Source: an uncultured Pseudomonadota bacterium (lineage in GTDB: Bacteria > Pseudomonadota > Gammaproteobacteria > Xanthomonadales > Wenzhouxiangellaceae). From it: a stretch of 64,000 nt of DNA. The notes under the pieces are model-generated. The model ran no database searches, had not been told where the DNA came from, and was given only the letters and a program-made list of their open reading frames with translations. The number at the start of each line of letters is the position of its first letter. The stretch's first letter is position 1. Of the stretch, positions 35,898-45,094 are shown one piece after another. Both the position numbers and the translations under genes were made by a program. Where the stretch lies: contig CAKZPB010000078.1 in the NCBI GenBank assembly GCA_937138395.1, positions 38,007 to 102,006 on the forward strand, written 5' to 3'.

Positions 35898-37310
35898 TCA
35901 CAGTTCATCAGAGCGGATGACGGTCATCTTGTCGATCTGCATGTCATCGATGGTATATCCGATGCCACCCACGCCGTAACCGGATTCTTTCAGGCCGGCA
36001 AACGGCATGTGGTCGACGCGGAATGCGGTGTGATCATTAACCATCACGGCCGATGCGTTCAACCGTTGCGATGAACGCAGCGCGCTGTCAAGACTGCTTG
36101 TGAATATTGCCGCCTGAAATGCGTACGGCAATTGATTGGAGCGCTCGATTGCCGAATCGATCTCGGCATACGGATAGACGCAGACGACCGGGCCAAATAC
36201 TTCCTTGCGCGAAACCTGCGCATCGTCCGGAGGATCGAACAACACGGTGGGCGCATAACACTGATTGTCCAGTGCGCGGCCGCCCGTGCGAATGTCGGCT
36301 CCGGATCTGGCCGCTTCCTGCACCCAGTCATCGACGCGCTCAACCTCAGCCTGGCGAATCAGTGGGCCAACCTCGGTCTGATCATCGGTCGGATCCCCGA
36401 CGATCAGTGCTTCGGCGCCGTCGACCAGTCGCTTGGTCAATTTTTCAGCGATGGCCTCCTGTGCATAGACGCGCTGAACTGAAACACAGACCTGGCCCGC
36501 GTGATAGAAACCGCCCTTCAGGATTGCCGGCACGGCTTTGTCCAGATCGGCATCGGCCTCAACCAGCAGTGGAGCAACGCCGCCGTGTTCGAGTGCGCAG
36601 CGTGTGCCGGGTGCGAGCCTGGATTTCAGCATCCAGCCGACTCTGGCGCTGCCGATAAAGCTGAAAAAGGCCACCCGTGCATCGGTCACCATGGATTCAG
36701 TCAATTCGTTATTTTCCGGCAGGACAAATTGACACCATGGGTCGGGTAAACCGGCCTCGTGCAGCAATTTGATGAAGCTCATGCATGAAAGCGGGGTGTC
36801 CTGAGCTGGTTTGACCAACGTTGGACAGCCTGCTGCGATTGCCGCTGCGACCTGGTGGACAATCAGATTGAATGGATGATTGAATGCGCTGACCGCAACT
36901 ACGATGCCTCGCGGTTCTTTTTGCGTGTAGGCAATACGGCCGGCCGAGGCGGCTGTGGTGCCCATCGGAATCACCTGGCCTGCATCGGCTCGAATATGCT
37001 CAGCGGCCAGGCGCACGCCGTCGATCGCGCGATCAATCTCGGCCCGCGAGTCGATCAGTGGTTTACCGCCTTCGGCTGCTGCTTGCTGTGCCAGCGCATT
37101 TTTGTTTTTTTCAATCAGCTTGGCCGTACGATCGAGAATAGCCACGCGCTCGTGCAGCGCAAGCCAGCCATCCCGGTCCTGGTGCAATGCTGCGGCAATG
37201 CCCAGCGCCCGTTCGATCTGTTTGCTTCCGGCACGGGGCACCCGACCGATGGGTTCACCGGAAAAGGGGGCCGTTACAGTGTGTGTTTGCGTGCTTGCTT
37301 TCGAGTTCAT
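35898..37310 (-). CDS. NAD(P)-dependent aldehyde dehydrogenase
   Basis: The 470-residue product is of standard ALDH length. The Rossmann region contains PRGIVVAVSAFNHPFN; the general base lies in LEHGGVAPLLV (usually LGG); the catalytic Cys is in GQVCVSVQRVY; and KEVFGPVVCVYPY and MPFAGLKESGYGVGG follow. Sequence around FNHP and GQVC resembles the glyceraldehyde-3-phosphate/lactaldehyde-type branch, but the substrate is unknown. A GGAGG within the last codons of the upstream ThDP-enzyme gene places it 3 nt downstream and translationally coupled to it. Confidence 0.9.
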   Translation of the reverse strand: MNSKASTQTHTVTAPFSGEPIGRVPRAGSKQIERALGIAAALHQDRDGWLALHERVAILDRTAKLIEKNKNALAQQAAAEGGKPLIDSRAEIDRAIDGVRLAAEHIRADAGQVIPMGTTAASAGRIAYTQKEPRGIVVAVSAFNHPFNLIVHQVAAAIAAGCPTLVKPAQDTPLSCMSFIKLLHEAGLPDPWCQFVLPENNELTESMVTDARVAFFSFIGSARVGWMLKSRLAPGTRCALEHGGVAPLLVEADADLDKAVPAILKGGFYHAGQVCVSVQRVYAQEAIAEKLTKRLVDGAEALIVGDPTDDQTEVGPLIRQAEVERVDDWVQEAARSGADIRTGGRALDNQCYAPTVLFDPPDDAQVSRKEVFGPVVCVYPYAEIDSAIERSNQLPYAFQAAIFTSSLDSALRSSQRLNASAVMVNDHTAFRVDHMPFAGLKESGYGVGGIGYTIDDMQIDKMTVIRSDEL

Positions 37311-37313
37311 GGT

Positions 37314-38978
37314 TCAGCCTCCAGACATGCCTGGTTGAACGATTTCACCCAGTCGTTGGGTCAACAGAATATTTTCACGATAGTCAACCGGTGCCACAAC
37401 CAGGCTGGGGCCCGGCTGATTGAACGCCTCGGTCAGCGTCTGTTTGAACTGGTCGGCGTCGTCGACATACTGACCGTGCCAGCCAAATGCACTGGCTAAC
37501 TGAATCCAGTCCGGGTTGCCGAAGGCCAGATCCGTATGGCGGCCAAACTCGCCCTCCTGCTTCCAGCTGATCAGCCCGTAGCCACCGTCTTCCCAGACCA
37601 GCATGACCAGGTTGCAGTTCAGCCGTCGTGCAGTTTCCATTTCCTGCACATTCATCAGAAATCCGCCGTCACCAGCCAGGCCCAGAATGTTCTTGTCCGG
37701 GTAGATCATGCTGGCCGAAATGGCTCCGGGCAGCGCAAAGCCCATCGAGCAAAACCCATTTGGAATCAGGCAGGTATTCGGTTCATGACAGTGATAGTGC
37801 CGCGCAATCCACATTTTATGTGCGCCGACATCCGACAGCAGGATGTCGTCCGGCCCCATGACTTGACGTACGTCCCAGAGCATCTTCTGAGGTCGGATCG
37901 GACCCTTGCCGCTATCCTCGGCATGCTCGGACAATTCCCGTGACATCATGGCTCGTACCTCGCGTTGCTGATCGAGCTCGAATGCCGGCGTGTCCAGCGT
38001 TTCGAGTCGCTGATTCAGCATCCACAGCGCATGCGCCAGATCACCGACCAGTTCCACTTCCGGATGATAGTGCTGGTCGATTTCGGCAGGCAAGAAATCG
38101 ATATGAATAATGCGTTTATCACTATCCGGGTTCCACAACAGCGGATGATATTCGACCATATCAAATCCCAGCGCGATGACCAGATCGGCCTGATCAATGG
38201 CCAGCGTAGGAATATCCTTCGAGCCCAGCCCAATCGTGTACAGGCAATAGTCAGCATCCATATCGACCGCACCCTTGCCCATGAAGGTGCTGAGCACGCC
38301 GATGCCGGTTACCTCGCAGAACTGCCGCAGCTGTTTTGATGCGCGCTTGCGGATGGCGCCATTGCCCGCAATGATGACCGGTCTCTTGGCTTGTGCGAGC
38401 ATTTCAAACGCCTGATCCACGATCTTGTCATCGGGTACCGAGCGGCGAAAGCGACGGGGGGTCATCGGCTCGGTCTCGGCATCCAGTTTGGCCACATCTT
38501 CGGGTAGCTCGATGTGCACCGCGCCGGGTTTTTCAGTGCGCGCCAGACGCACCGCCTTGCGCACGATTTCCGGAATCGTATCGGGGTGGTAAATGGTGGT
38601 CGCCCATTTGGTCACGGGTTCAAACATGCCGACCACGTCCATGATCTGATGCGATTCCTTGTGCAGCCGCTCGGTTGAACCCTGGCCGGTCAACACCAGC
38701 ATCGGCGCACGATCCATGTTCGAATCCGCCACGCCCGTGATCAGATTGGTCGACCCGGGCCCAAGCGTACCCAGACAGCCTGCCGGGTTGCCGGTCAGCC
38801 GACCATAAATTTCGGCCATAAAGGCTGCACCCTGCTCGTGCCTTGTCAGGATGAATCGTATTTGATCGGACTGTTCCAGCGACAGCATGAAATCGGCGTT
38901 CTCTTCGCCAGGGACGCCGAAAATATATTCAATGCCTTCGCTTTCCAGGCATTGCACCAATAAATCTGAAGCCTTCAT
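37314..38978 (-). CDS. Acetolactate-synthase-like ThDP enzyme
   Basis: The product is about 554 residues from ATG 38978 (AAGGA 6 nt upstream). It has the three-domain ThDP fold: FGVPGEENADFM with the ThDP-activating Glu, a central domain (PVIIAGNGAIRKRA), and the ThDP-binding motif GDGGFLMNVQEMETARR. It is nearest the catabolic AlsS type, with no ilvN-like regulatory subunit next door. There is no acetolactate decarboxylase; an aldehyde dehydrogenase follows instead. It may thus act on a different 2-keto acid. This is the first gene of an apparent operon with aldh and pirin. Confidence 0.85.
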   Translation of the reverse strand: MKASDLLVQCLESEGIEYIFGVPGEENADFMLSLEQSDQIRFILTRHEQGAAFMAEIYGRLTGNPAGCLGTLGPGSTNLITGVADSNMDRAPMLVLTGQGSTERLHKESHQIMDVVGMFEPVTKWATTIYHPDTIPEIVRKAVRLARTEKPGAVHIELPEDVAKLDAETEPMTPRRFRRSVPDDKIVDQAFEMLAQAKRPVIIAGNGAIRKRASKQLRQFCEVTGIGVLSTFMGKGAVDMDADYCLYTIGLGSKDIPTLAIDQADLVIALGFDMVEYHPLLWNPDSDKRIIHIDFLPAEIDQHYHPEVELVGDLAHALWMLNQRLETLDTPAFELDQQREVRAMMSRELSEHAEDSGKGPIRPQKMLWDVRQVMGPDDILLSDVGAHKMWIARHYHCHEPNTCLIPNGFCSMGFALPGAISASMIYPDKNILGLAGDGGFLMNVQEMETARRLNCNLVMLVWEDGGYGLISWKQEGEFGRHTDLAFGNPDWIQLASAFGWHGQYVDDADQFKQTLTEAFNQPGPSLVVAPVDYRENILLTQRLGEIVQPGMSGG

Positions 38979-39086
38979 GCTGAATTCCTTTTGCGTCAAT
39001 TGAAGTTCAGAGTGTCCATTGTCAGATCATGGCTGTTTACCCGATCAGGCTATATATCCTTACGGCAGGGATTGAATCATGCAGCT

Positions 39087-40256
39087 TCAGTAAATCTGGA
39101 CTGCAGCTGCAACAGCCTCACCGCCGCCAAGACACAGCGCCGCGATACCACGCTTCAAATGGCGGGCTTTCAGCGCGTGAATCAAGGTCACCAGAATTCT
39201 TGCCCCACTGGCACCGATCGGGTGGCCGAGGGCGCAGGCGCCGCCATTGACGTTGACCTTGGCGTGATCAAGGTCAAGTTCATGCATGGCTGCCATGGTC
39301 ACTGCGGCGAACGCTTCGTTGATTTCGAACAGATCGACCTCGTCTTTGGTCCAGCCCGCTTTATCCATGACTTGTCTGATCGCCTCGACCGGCGCGGTTG
39401 TGAACCACTCCGGTTCCTGTGAATGGGTTGCATGGGCGACGATGCTTGCCAATGGAGAGAGGCCGCGTTCCGTTGCATCCTGTTCAGATAGCAGTACACA
39501 CGCAGCAGCGCCATCGGAGATTTTCGATGCGCTGGCCGCAGTGATGGTGCCGTCTTTGGCAAATGCCGGCCGCAGATCGGGCATCTTGGCGAGATCGCAG
39601 CGCGGTGGTTCTTCATCGGTATCGATGATGGTATCGCCGCGTCGACTTTTGACCGTTACCGGTGCCAGTTCATCGGCAAAGCGATCGGACTCCAAAGCCT
39701 GCATGGCACGTTCCACTGAACTGCGGGCGAATGCATCCTGCGCTTCGCGCGTAAATGAGAATTTCGACGCACACATCTCACCGAAATGACCCATCATTTG
39801 GCCATCAAACGGGCTTTGCAAGCCGTCGATAAACATATGGTCGAGCAATTGATCGTGGCCCATTCGCAGGCCACGCTTTGCCAGATAGGGTGCATTCGTC
39901 ATCGATTCCATGCCGCCTGCAATTACGACCTTCGAGGATCCGGCCAGGATGCCATCGTACCCCTGCATGATGGCCTTCAGGCCGGATCCACAGACCTTGT
40001 TGATGGTCGTGCATCCGGTCGAGATCGGCAATCCAGCCGCGAGCGCCGCCTGGCGTGCAGGGGCCTGTCCCAGACCGGCTGGCAACACGCAGCCAAAGAT
40101 GACTTCCGATACATCTTCGGCCTGCAAACGGCTGTCAGCCAATGCAGCCTGGATGGCGGCACCGCCCAACTGGGGCGCTTGGACCTTGGCAAACTGGCCC
40201 TGAAAAGAACCGATCGGGGTGCGGCGTGCTGCCGCAATAACAATTGGATCAGACAT
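39087..40256 (-). CDS. Acetyl-CoA C-acetyltransferase (thiolase)
   Basis: The 389-residue product has the catalytic Cys in INKVCGSGLKA, His in GHPIGASGARI, the NEAFAAV loop, and the second Cys in LCLGGGEA; thiolases more often have CIGGGMG there. It interconverts two acetyl-CoA with acetoacetyl-CoA and could feed HMG-CoA synthase or take the acetoacetate arm of leucine breakdown. It is 109 nt from the SLC13-like transporter and 108 nt from the ThDP enzyme on the same strand. Confidence 0.93.
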   Translation of the reverse strand: MSDPIVIAAARRTPIGSFQGQFAKVQAPQLGGAAIQAALADSRLQAEDVSEVIFGCVLPAGLGQAPARQAALAAGLPISTGCTTINKVCGSGLKAIMQGYDGILAGSSKVVIAGGMESMTNAPYLAKRGLRMGHDQLLDHMFIDGLQSPFDGQMMGHFGEMCASKFSFTREAQDAFARSSVERAMQALESDRFADELAPVTVKSRRGDTIIDTDEEPPRCDLAKMPDLRPAFAKDGTITAASASKISDGAAACVLLSEQDATERGLSPLASIVAHATHSQEPEWFTTAPVEAIRQVMDKAGWTKDEVDLFEINEAFAAVTMAAMHELDLDHAKVNVNGGACALGHPIGASGARILVTLIHALKARHLKRGIAALCLGGGEAVAAAVQIY

Positions 40257-40365
40257 GAATAACCATAGATTTTGGGCAATCTCCTATTATCGCAGGGTTG
40301 GAGGCATGACGATGATTGGCCGTTGATGGTCTGCCTTGCGGGCTGCTGGATGTTTCCAGCTGGCG

Positions 40366-42186
40366 CTAGACCGGCCAGAGTTTGACCACCGCGATCGATG
40401 TGACCACCATCAAGATGATATTCAACGGCGCGCCGACTTTCGGAAAATCGGAAAATTTCAGTACGCCTGTTCCGTAAATCATGGTGTTGGTCTGGTAGCC
40501 GACCGGTGTCAAAAAACTGTTTGAGGCCGCAAACATGACGGCAATAACCAGTGGGATCGGATTGATGCCCAGCATCTGAGACAGCGATATCGCAACCGGC
40601 ACGAGGATCACGACCGAAGCATTGTTGCTCAGGATACTGGTCAACAGGGTCGTGATGCCATACAGCACCATGACGATATACACCGGATCCCAGCCTTCAG
40701 CCATCCCGACGACCAGCGAACTGATCCAGGCCGCTGCTCCCGATTTCGTCATCGCGATGCCGAGTGGAATGACGCCGGCCAACAGGAATATCACGTCCCA
40801 TGACACGTCGGCATACATATCCTGCTTGGTGATGGCACGGCAGGCAACCATGGCAATGACACCGGCAATCGCCGTCAGCACGATCGGTAGCGGCGTGAAT
40901 GCAGCCAACAGCACGACGGCCGCAACGATGCCGCCAGCGATCAACATTTTTTTACGGTCGAAATCGTCTTCGTATTCGTCGATGACTACCAGATCGCTGT
41001 TGCGGTGCAAGCGGGGCAGGGCAAGTTTCGAAATTTCGAGTAACACGACTTCGCCAACGTGCAGTTTTTCCTGGGCAAGACGGCGAGATCGCACGGTTTT
41101 GGTGTCGAGGCCGATCAGGCGTCCCTGGTAGCGCTTCCAGAAATCCACCCCGCGTGCGGTGCGTCCATTGAACACGCCGCGATTGCGCAGCAGGGTCGGC
41201 ACCAGATGGCCGTCGGATCGGGCTTTACGGAGATCGCCGAAATCCGACAGCACGTCGACGGTTTCTTCCTTGATCAGATCCATGATTTGCCGCACTGTCG
41301 CTCGCGCCATGATGATGTCGCCGTTTTCGAGCTGCGTCGACTGCGCGCGTTTGATCCAGGTCGTATCGCCGCGCGTCAGTTTCATGACATCGACACCGGA
41401 ATGTGCTTCGAATTTGGCTTCGTCCAGCGTCTGGTCGATCAGGCGACTGGTGGAGTGCACGCTGAGCTCGATGACAAAGGCTTCTTCTTCATCCTGCTTG
41501 AGCGGTCGTGCATCGGTTTTCGGCATCAACCAACGGCCCAGCGTCAAGAAATACAGCAGACCGACGCCGAGCACGATCAAGCCCAGATGCGTAAATTCGA
41601 ACATCCCAAGCTGGCGGCCAACGCTGGGTTCATCGGCCAGAATGGCTGAGGCCAGAATATTGGTCGAGGTTCCGATCAACGTCAGCGTGCCGCCCAGCAT
41701 GCCGAAAAAACTGACCGGGATCAGCACACGCGCAGCACTGAGTTTGCTCCGGCGTGCCATATCCAGCACCAATGGGATCGCAATCGCCACTGCTGCAGTG
41801 TTGTTGATGAACCCCGACACCACGCCCACCAGCAGGCCGATGACCAGCATTTGGCGCAACTCGGATGTGCCTACCAGGGGGAATATTTTTCGACCAAGCA
41901 AATGCACCAGGCCCGACCGCTGCACGCCGCCGGACAGGATGAACATGCACAGGACGGTTACGGTCGCCGTACTGGATAATCCTGACAGGCTTTCGCTGAT
42001 TGTCGGGAAAGCCGATTCAAGGTCGATGCCACGGTCAAGCAGCCACTGGGAATGGAAAATCAGTGGAATGCCCATTACGGTCACCAGAATCAGCAGGGCG
42101 GTGACGTCCAATGGTAATTTTTCACTGGCAAACAGGTAAAGCGCGCCTGCAATAATGACAAATACCAGCGCAATTTCGAACGTCAT
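40366..42186 (-). CDS. SLC13/DASS-type transporter with RCK_C domains
   Basis: The 606-residue product has about 10-11 membrane spans in two halves. The Asn-Thr ion-site motifs are seen as GFINNTAAVAIAIP (about 130) and LSNNASVVILVP (about 525). Two cytoplasmic TrkA-C (RCK_C) domains (about 215-385) sit between the halves (for example HSGVDVMKLTRGDTTW and VGEVVLLEISKLALP). Such proteins import sulfate or dicarboxylates with sodium; the substrate cannot be fixed. It lies between thiolase and isovaleryl-CoA dehydrogenase. Confidence 0.88.
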   Translation of the reverse strand: MTFEIALVFVIIAGALYLFASEKLPLDVTALLILVTVMGIPLIFHSQWLLDRGIDLESAFPTISESLSGLSSTATVTVLCMFILSGGVQRSGLVHLLGRKIFPLVGTSELRQMLVIGLLVGVVSGFINNTAAVAIAIPLVLDMARRSKLSAARVLIPVSFFGMLGGTLTLIGTSTNILASAILADEPSVGRQLGMFEFTHLGLIVLGVGLLYFLTLGRWLMPKTDARPLKQDEEEAFVIELSVHSTSRLIDQTLDEAKFEAHSGVDVMKLTRGDTTWIKRAQSTQLENGDIIMARATVRQIMDLIKEETVDVLSDFGDLRKARSDGHLVPTLLRNRGVFNGRTARGVDFWKRYQGRLIGLDTKTVRSRRLAQEKLHVGEVVLLEISKLALPRLHRNSDLVVIDEYEDDFDRKKMLIAGGIVAAVVLLAAFTPLPIVLTAIAGVIAMVACRAITKQDMYADVSWDVIFLLAGVIPLGIAMTKSGAAAWISSLVVGMAEGWDPVYIVMVLYGITTLLTSILSNNASVVILVPVAISLSQMLGINPIPLVIAVMFAASNSFLTPVGYQTNTMIYGTGVLKFSDFPKVGAPLNIILMVVTSIAVVKLWPV

Positions 42187-42295
42187 GCAGACGGTTCTCG
42201 CTTAATAATGGAGTCAGGCCAAGCTTAACTGCTTTGTCGGGGGATTGTGAGAAATCGAAAACGTCAGAATTTCGTTTGACAAAAAATCAGTAAAA

Positions 42296-43444
42296 TCAAG
42301 CCCTTTCCTGAACAAGCTCACGTCCAATCAACATTCTCCGGATCTCATTGGTACCTGCACCGATGTCATAGAGCTTGGCGTCGCGCAGCAAACGACCGGT
42401 CGGATATTCATTGATGTAGCCATTGCCGCCCAACGCTTGAATGGCTTCGAGCGCAACCTGCACGGCACTGGTGGAAGCATGCAGCAAGCTGGCGGCAGCG
42501 TCGATGCGTGACTGTTCACCCCGGTCATAGCACTGGGCAATCTGATAGGCGAGGCCGCGTGAGGACAACAGCGCCGCATACATTTCACCAATCTTGGCCT
42601 GCATAACGCCGAAATCTCCGAGTCTGCGATCAAATTGCTTTCGCTCGCGCACATAGGGCAATACGGCATCCAGACAGGCCTGCATGATGCCGATCGGGCC
42701 ACCGGAAAGAACCAGGCGCTCGGAATTCAGGCCAGACATCAAAATCTTGACGCCGTGATGGACTTCGCCCAACACGTTGTCGGCGGGGATCTCACAATCC
42801 TCGAAAACGAGCTCACAGGTATTGGATCCACGCATGCCCAGTTTGTCCAGTTTCTGTGCCTTGCGATAGCCCGGCATGCCGTCTTCGACAATAAATGCAG
42901 TCATGCACTTCGAGCCGGCGTCCTTTCCGGCAGTTCGCATGTACACGATGGCTACATTCGACTCGGGACCGTTGGTAATCCACATCTTGGAGCCATTGGC
43001 AACCCAGACCGAACCCTGTAGTTCTGCACGACAAGCCATTGAGCCGACCACGTCCGAACCTGCATTGGGTTCGGACATCGCCAATGCACCTTTCCACTCG
43101 CCACTGACCAGATTGGGCACGTATTTCTGGCGCTGTTCCGGCGTACCGTTTCGGCATAAATTATCCAGACAAAGATTCGAGTGTGCGCCGTATGAAAGGC
43201 CGATCGATGCTGACGCCCGAGACAGTTCCTCCATTGCAACCAGATGGGCCAGATAGCCCATATCGGAGCCGCCATATTCGGTCGGGATGGTGATGCCCAA
43301 CAGCCCCATTTCACCGAGTGCAGGCCACAAATCCTGTGGAAACTCGTTGCTTTGGTCAATATCTGCTGCGCGTTGCGCAATATGCTCTTCGGCAAAGCGA
43401 CGCACGCTGTCGCGGAGCAGTTCAATGTCTTCAGAAAGCTTCAT
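42296..43444 (-). CDS. liuA: Isovaleryl-CoA dehydrogenase
   Basis: The 382-residue product has the acyl-CoA dehydrogenase fold: AMSEPNAGSDVVGSM, WITNGPESNVAIVYMRT, and the catalytic Glu in SGLNSERLVLSGGP, which is the isovaleryl-CoA dehydrogenase position. The C-terminal signature is QALGGNGYINEYP and GTNEIRRMLIGREL. It oxidises isovaleryl-CoA to 3-methylcrotonyl-CoA in leucine breakdown. It lies 93 nt downstream of leucine dehydrogenase on the same strand; the carboxylase subunits and hydratase are not in this window. Confidence 0.9.
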   Translation of the reverse strand: MKLSEDIELLRDSVRRFAEEHIAQRAADIDQSNEFPQDLWPALGEMGLLGITIPTEYGGSDMGYLAHLVAMEELSRASASIGLSYGAHSNLCLDNLCRNGTPEQRQKYVPNLVSGEWKGALAMSEPNAGSDVVGSMACRAELQGSVWVANGSKMWITNGPESNVAIVYMRTAGKDAGSKCMTAFIVEDGMPGYRKAQKLDKLGMRGSNTCELVFEDCEIPADNVLGEVHHGVKILMSGLNSERLVLSGGPIGIMQACLDAVLPYVRERKQFDRRLGDFGVMQAKIGEMYAALLSSRGLAYQIAQCYDRGEQSRIDAAASLLHASTSAVQVALEAIQALGGNGYINEYPTGRLLRDAKLYDIGAGTNEIRRMLIGRELVQERA

Positions 43445-43464
43445 GGTTCACGCTGTTCATTTTC

Positions 43465-43492
43465 GCAGACCGGCCTGGTCGGCCTGGTCTGC
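43465..43492 (-). repeat. 28-nt inverted/direct repeat in leader of isovaleryl-CoA dehydrogenase
   Basis: GCAGACC and GGTCTGC (7-bp arms) flank two copies of a CGGCCTGGT direct repeat. It ends 21 nt upstream of the liuA ATG. It could be a regulator site or an RNA hairpin between the leucine dehydrogenase and liuA genes; no T-run is present. Confidence 0.45.
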
Positions 43493-43537
43493 ACGGTATA
43501 GGGTTCAATCAGTAAACTGAATACTGAATGTTAAATA

Positions 43538-44641
43538 TTAACTGTTGCCGCGTTCACGCCCCGGGAAACGATGGGCACGACCCATGAAGGGCAGCTTCAG
43601 CTTGCCGATGGTTTCAACGCGTTCCATCGCCATCCGGTCGGCGGCTTTCCAGGTCGGAATCTGGTCCCGATCCGCAATCTCGAAAATCTTTGAGACGTTG
43701 TAGTAGATCGTGCGCATCATGCGCTTGGCGCGTTCGCGGTTGTACCCTTCGAATTCGATCGAAACGTTCATCAAGCCGCCGGCGTTGACCGCATAATCCG
43801 GGGCGTACAGAATATCGCGCTGGTCGAGTTCGTTACCGCACTGTTCGGTGGCCAACTGATTATTGGCTGCACCGCAAACAACCTTGAATTTGAACCGGGG
43901 AATGGTTTGCTCATTGACAATGGCGCCCAGCGCGGTCGGTGAGAACACATCGGCATCCACCTCATAGATTTCATCGAGGCCGACGGCTTCACAACCCAAT
44001 TCGACGCAGGCATCAACGGCTTGTTCGTTGATATCGGTGACGATGACCTTGGCACCTTCATTGCGCAGCAGTTTGACCAGCTCATAGCCCACGTGCCCTA
44101 CACCCTGGACCGCATAGCTGTAGTCGCCCACCTCTTCATTACCGAATTTTTTCTGCAGGCTGGCACGAATGCCTTGCAACGTGCCGAACGCGGTGAACGG
44201 CGAGGGGTCTCCAGAACCACCGTGAACCTGGTGAACACCGACCACATTGTCGGTCTCCTGAAACACGTATTCCATGTCATTGACGTCGATGCCGACGTCC
44301 TCTGCCGTGATGTAGCGGCCATTCATCGAATCGATAAATCGTCCAAATGCCCTGAACAGCGCCTCGGATTTGTCCGTTCGAGGATCGCCAATCAACACGG
44401 ACTTGCCACCCCCGAGATTCAAGCCGGATACGGCAGCCTTGTAGGTCATCCCGCGTGACAGCCGCAGCACATCATCCAGCGCTTCCTGTTCGGTGGCATA
44501 GGGCCACATCCGCAGCCCTCCGAGGGCCGGGCCCAAGGTGGAGTTGTGAATAGCAATAATGCCCTTGAGGCCGGCATCCTTGTTGTGGCAGAAAACGACC
44601 TGTTCATGCTCGGTCGTGTGAATGGTTTCGAACAAATTCAT
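43538..44641 (-). CDS. Leucine/branched-chain amino acid dehydrogenase
   Basis: The 367-residue product starts at ATG 44641 after GGAGG; the open frame extends a further 50 codons upstream that are not family-like. It shows GGLRMWPYATEQEALDDVLRLSRGMTYKAAVSGLNLGGGKSV with the catalytic Lys, and the NAD-binding VQGVGHVGYELVKLL. Leu/Val/Phe dehydrogenases of this size convert leucine to 2-oxoisocaproate. Gene order with isovaleryl-CoA dehydrogenase supports leucine as substrate. Confidence 0.9.
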   Translation of the reverse strand: MNLFETIHTTEHEQVVFCHNKDAGLKGIIAIHNSTLGPALGGLRMWPYATEQEALDDVLRLSRGMTYKAAVSGLNLGGGKSVLIGDPRTDKSEALFRAFGRFIDSMNGRYITAEDVGIDVNDMEYVFQETDNVVGVHQVHGGSGDPSPFTAFGTLQGIRASLQKKFGNEEVGDYSYAVQGVGHVGYELVKLLRNEGAKVIVTDINEQAVDACVELGCEAVGLDEIYEVDADVFSPTALGAIVNEQTIPRFKFKVVCGAANNQLATEQCGNELDQRDILYAPDYAVNAGGLMNVSIEFEGYNRERAKRMMRTIYYNVSKIFEIADRDQIPTWKAADRMAMERVETIGKLKLPFMGRAHRFPGRERGNS

Positions 44642-45094
44642 GAAAAAGCCTCCAGTCGCGCCAGCTTGTGCTGTGTTCTGCGCTTGTAACGTGTAGTAAT
44701 AATCGTCTAGTAACCGGCCCCCGAAAGCCGGTGGAGCGTTGAAATGCGGCTGGAATATGCAGCTTCTAAAAGCATGTTGTTCCGCCAGCAAACAATCAGC
44801 CCGCTATTTTAACGGATTTGCCGGCACTCGGACGCTTGCTTTGTAACGGGCTCTCATGCCAGCCAAGCAGTCAGGCCAGAAGTGTCCGGATTACGCCCCG
44901 GCAGGGACCGGAAAACCCTTGAACAGGGTCTCCTTGAACCCAATGTTCGTAGGGCTCTCGCGGCAATCACCGCAACGATTTTCATGCGGGTGATGACGGA
45001 TGAATAATCAGCCTTTTTTCACAAGGATATTGACCAAGACAGGGATAATGGGGGTATTGAATGACCGCAATGAATTCAGCTGGAGTAATCAGTA
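44642..45094. other. Divergent intergenic region between leucine dehydrogenase and cydA
   Basis: 453 nt without a credible gene. It must contain the promoters of both divergent units. I found a small CCCT/AGGG hairpin around 44923-44935 but no clear FNR, ArcA or sigma-70 box. The last 15 nt hold the cydA ribosome site (CTGGAG, 9 nt before the start). Confidence 0.5.

Noticed and set aside
41159..42139. 326-codon plus-strand frame opposite the SLC13-like transporter
   Set aside because: Shadow frame with Ser/Arg-rich composition; the transporter on the other strand is clear.
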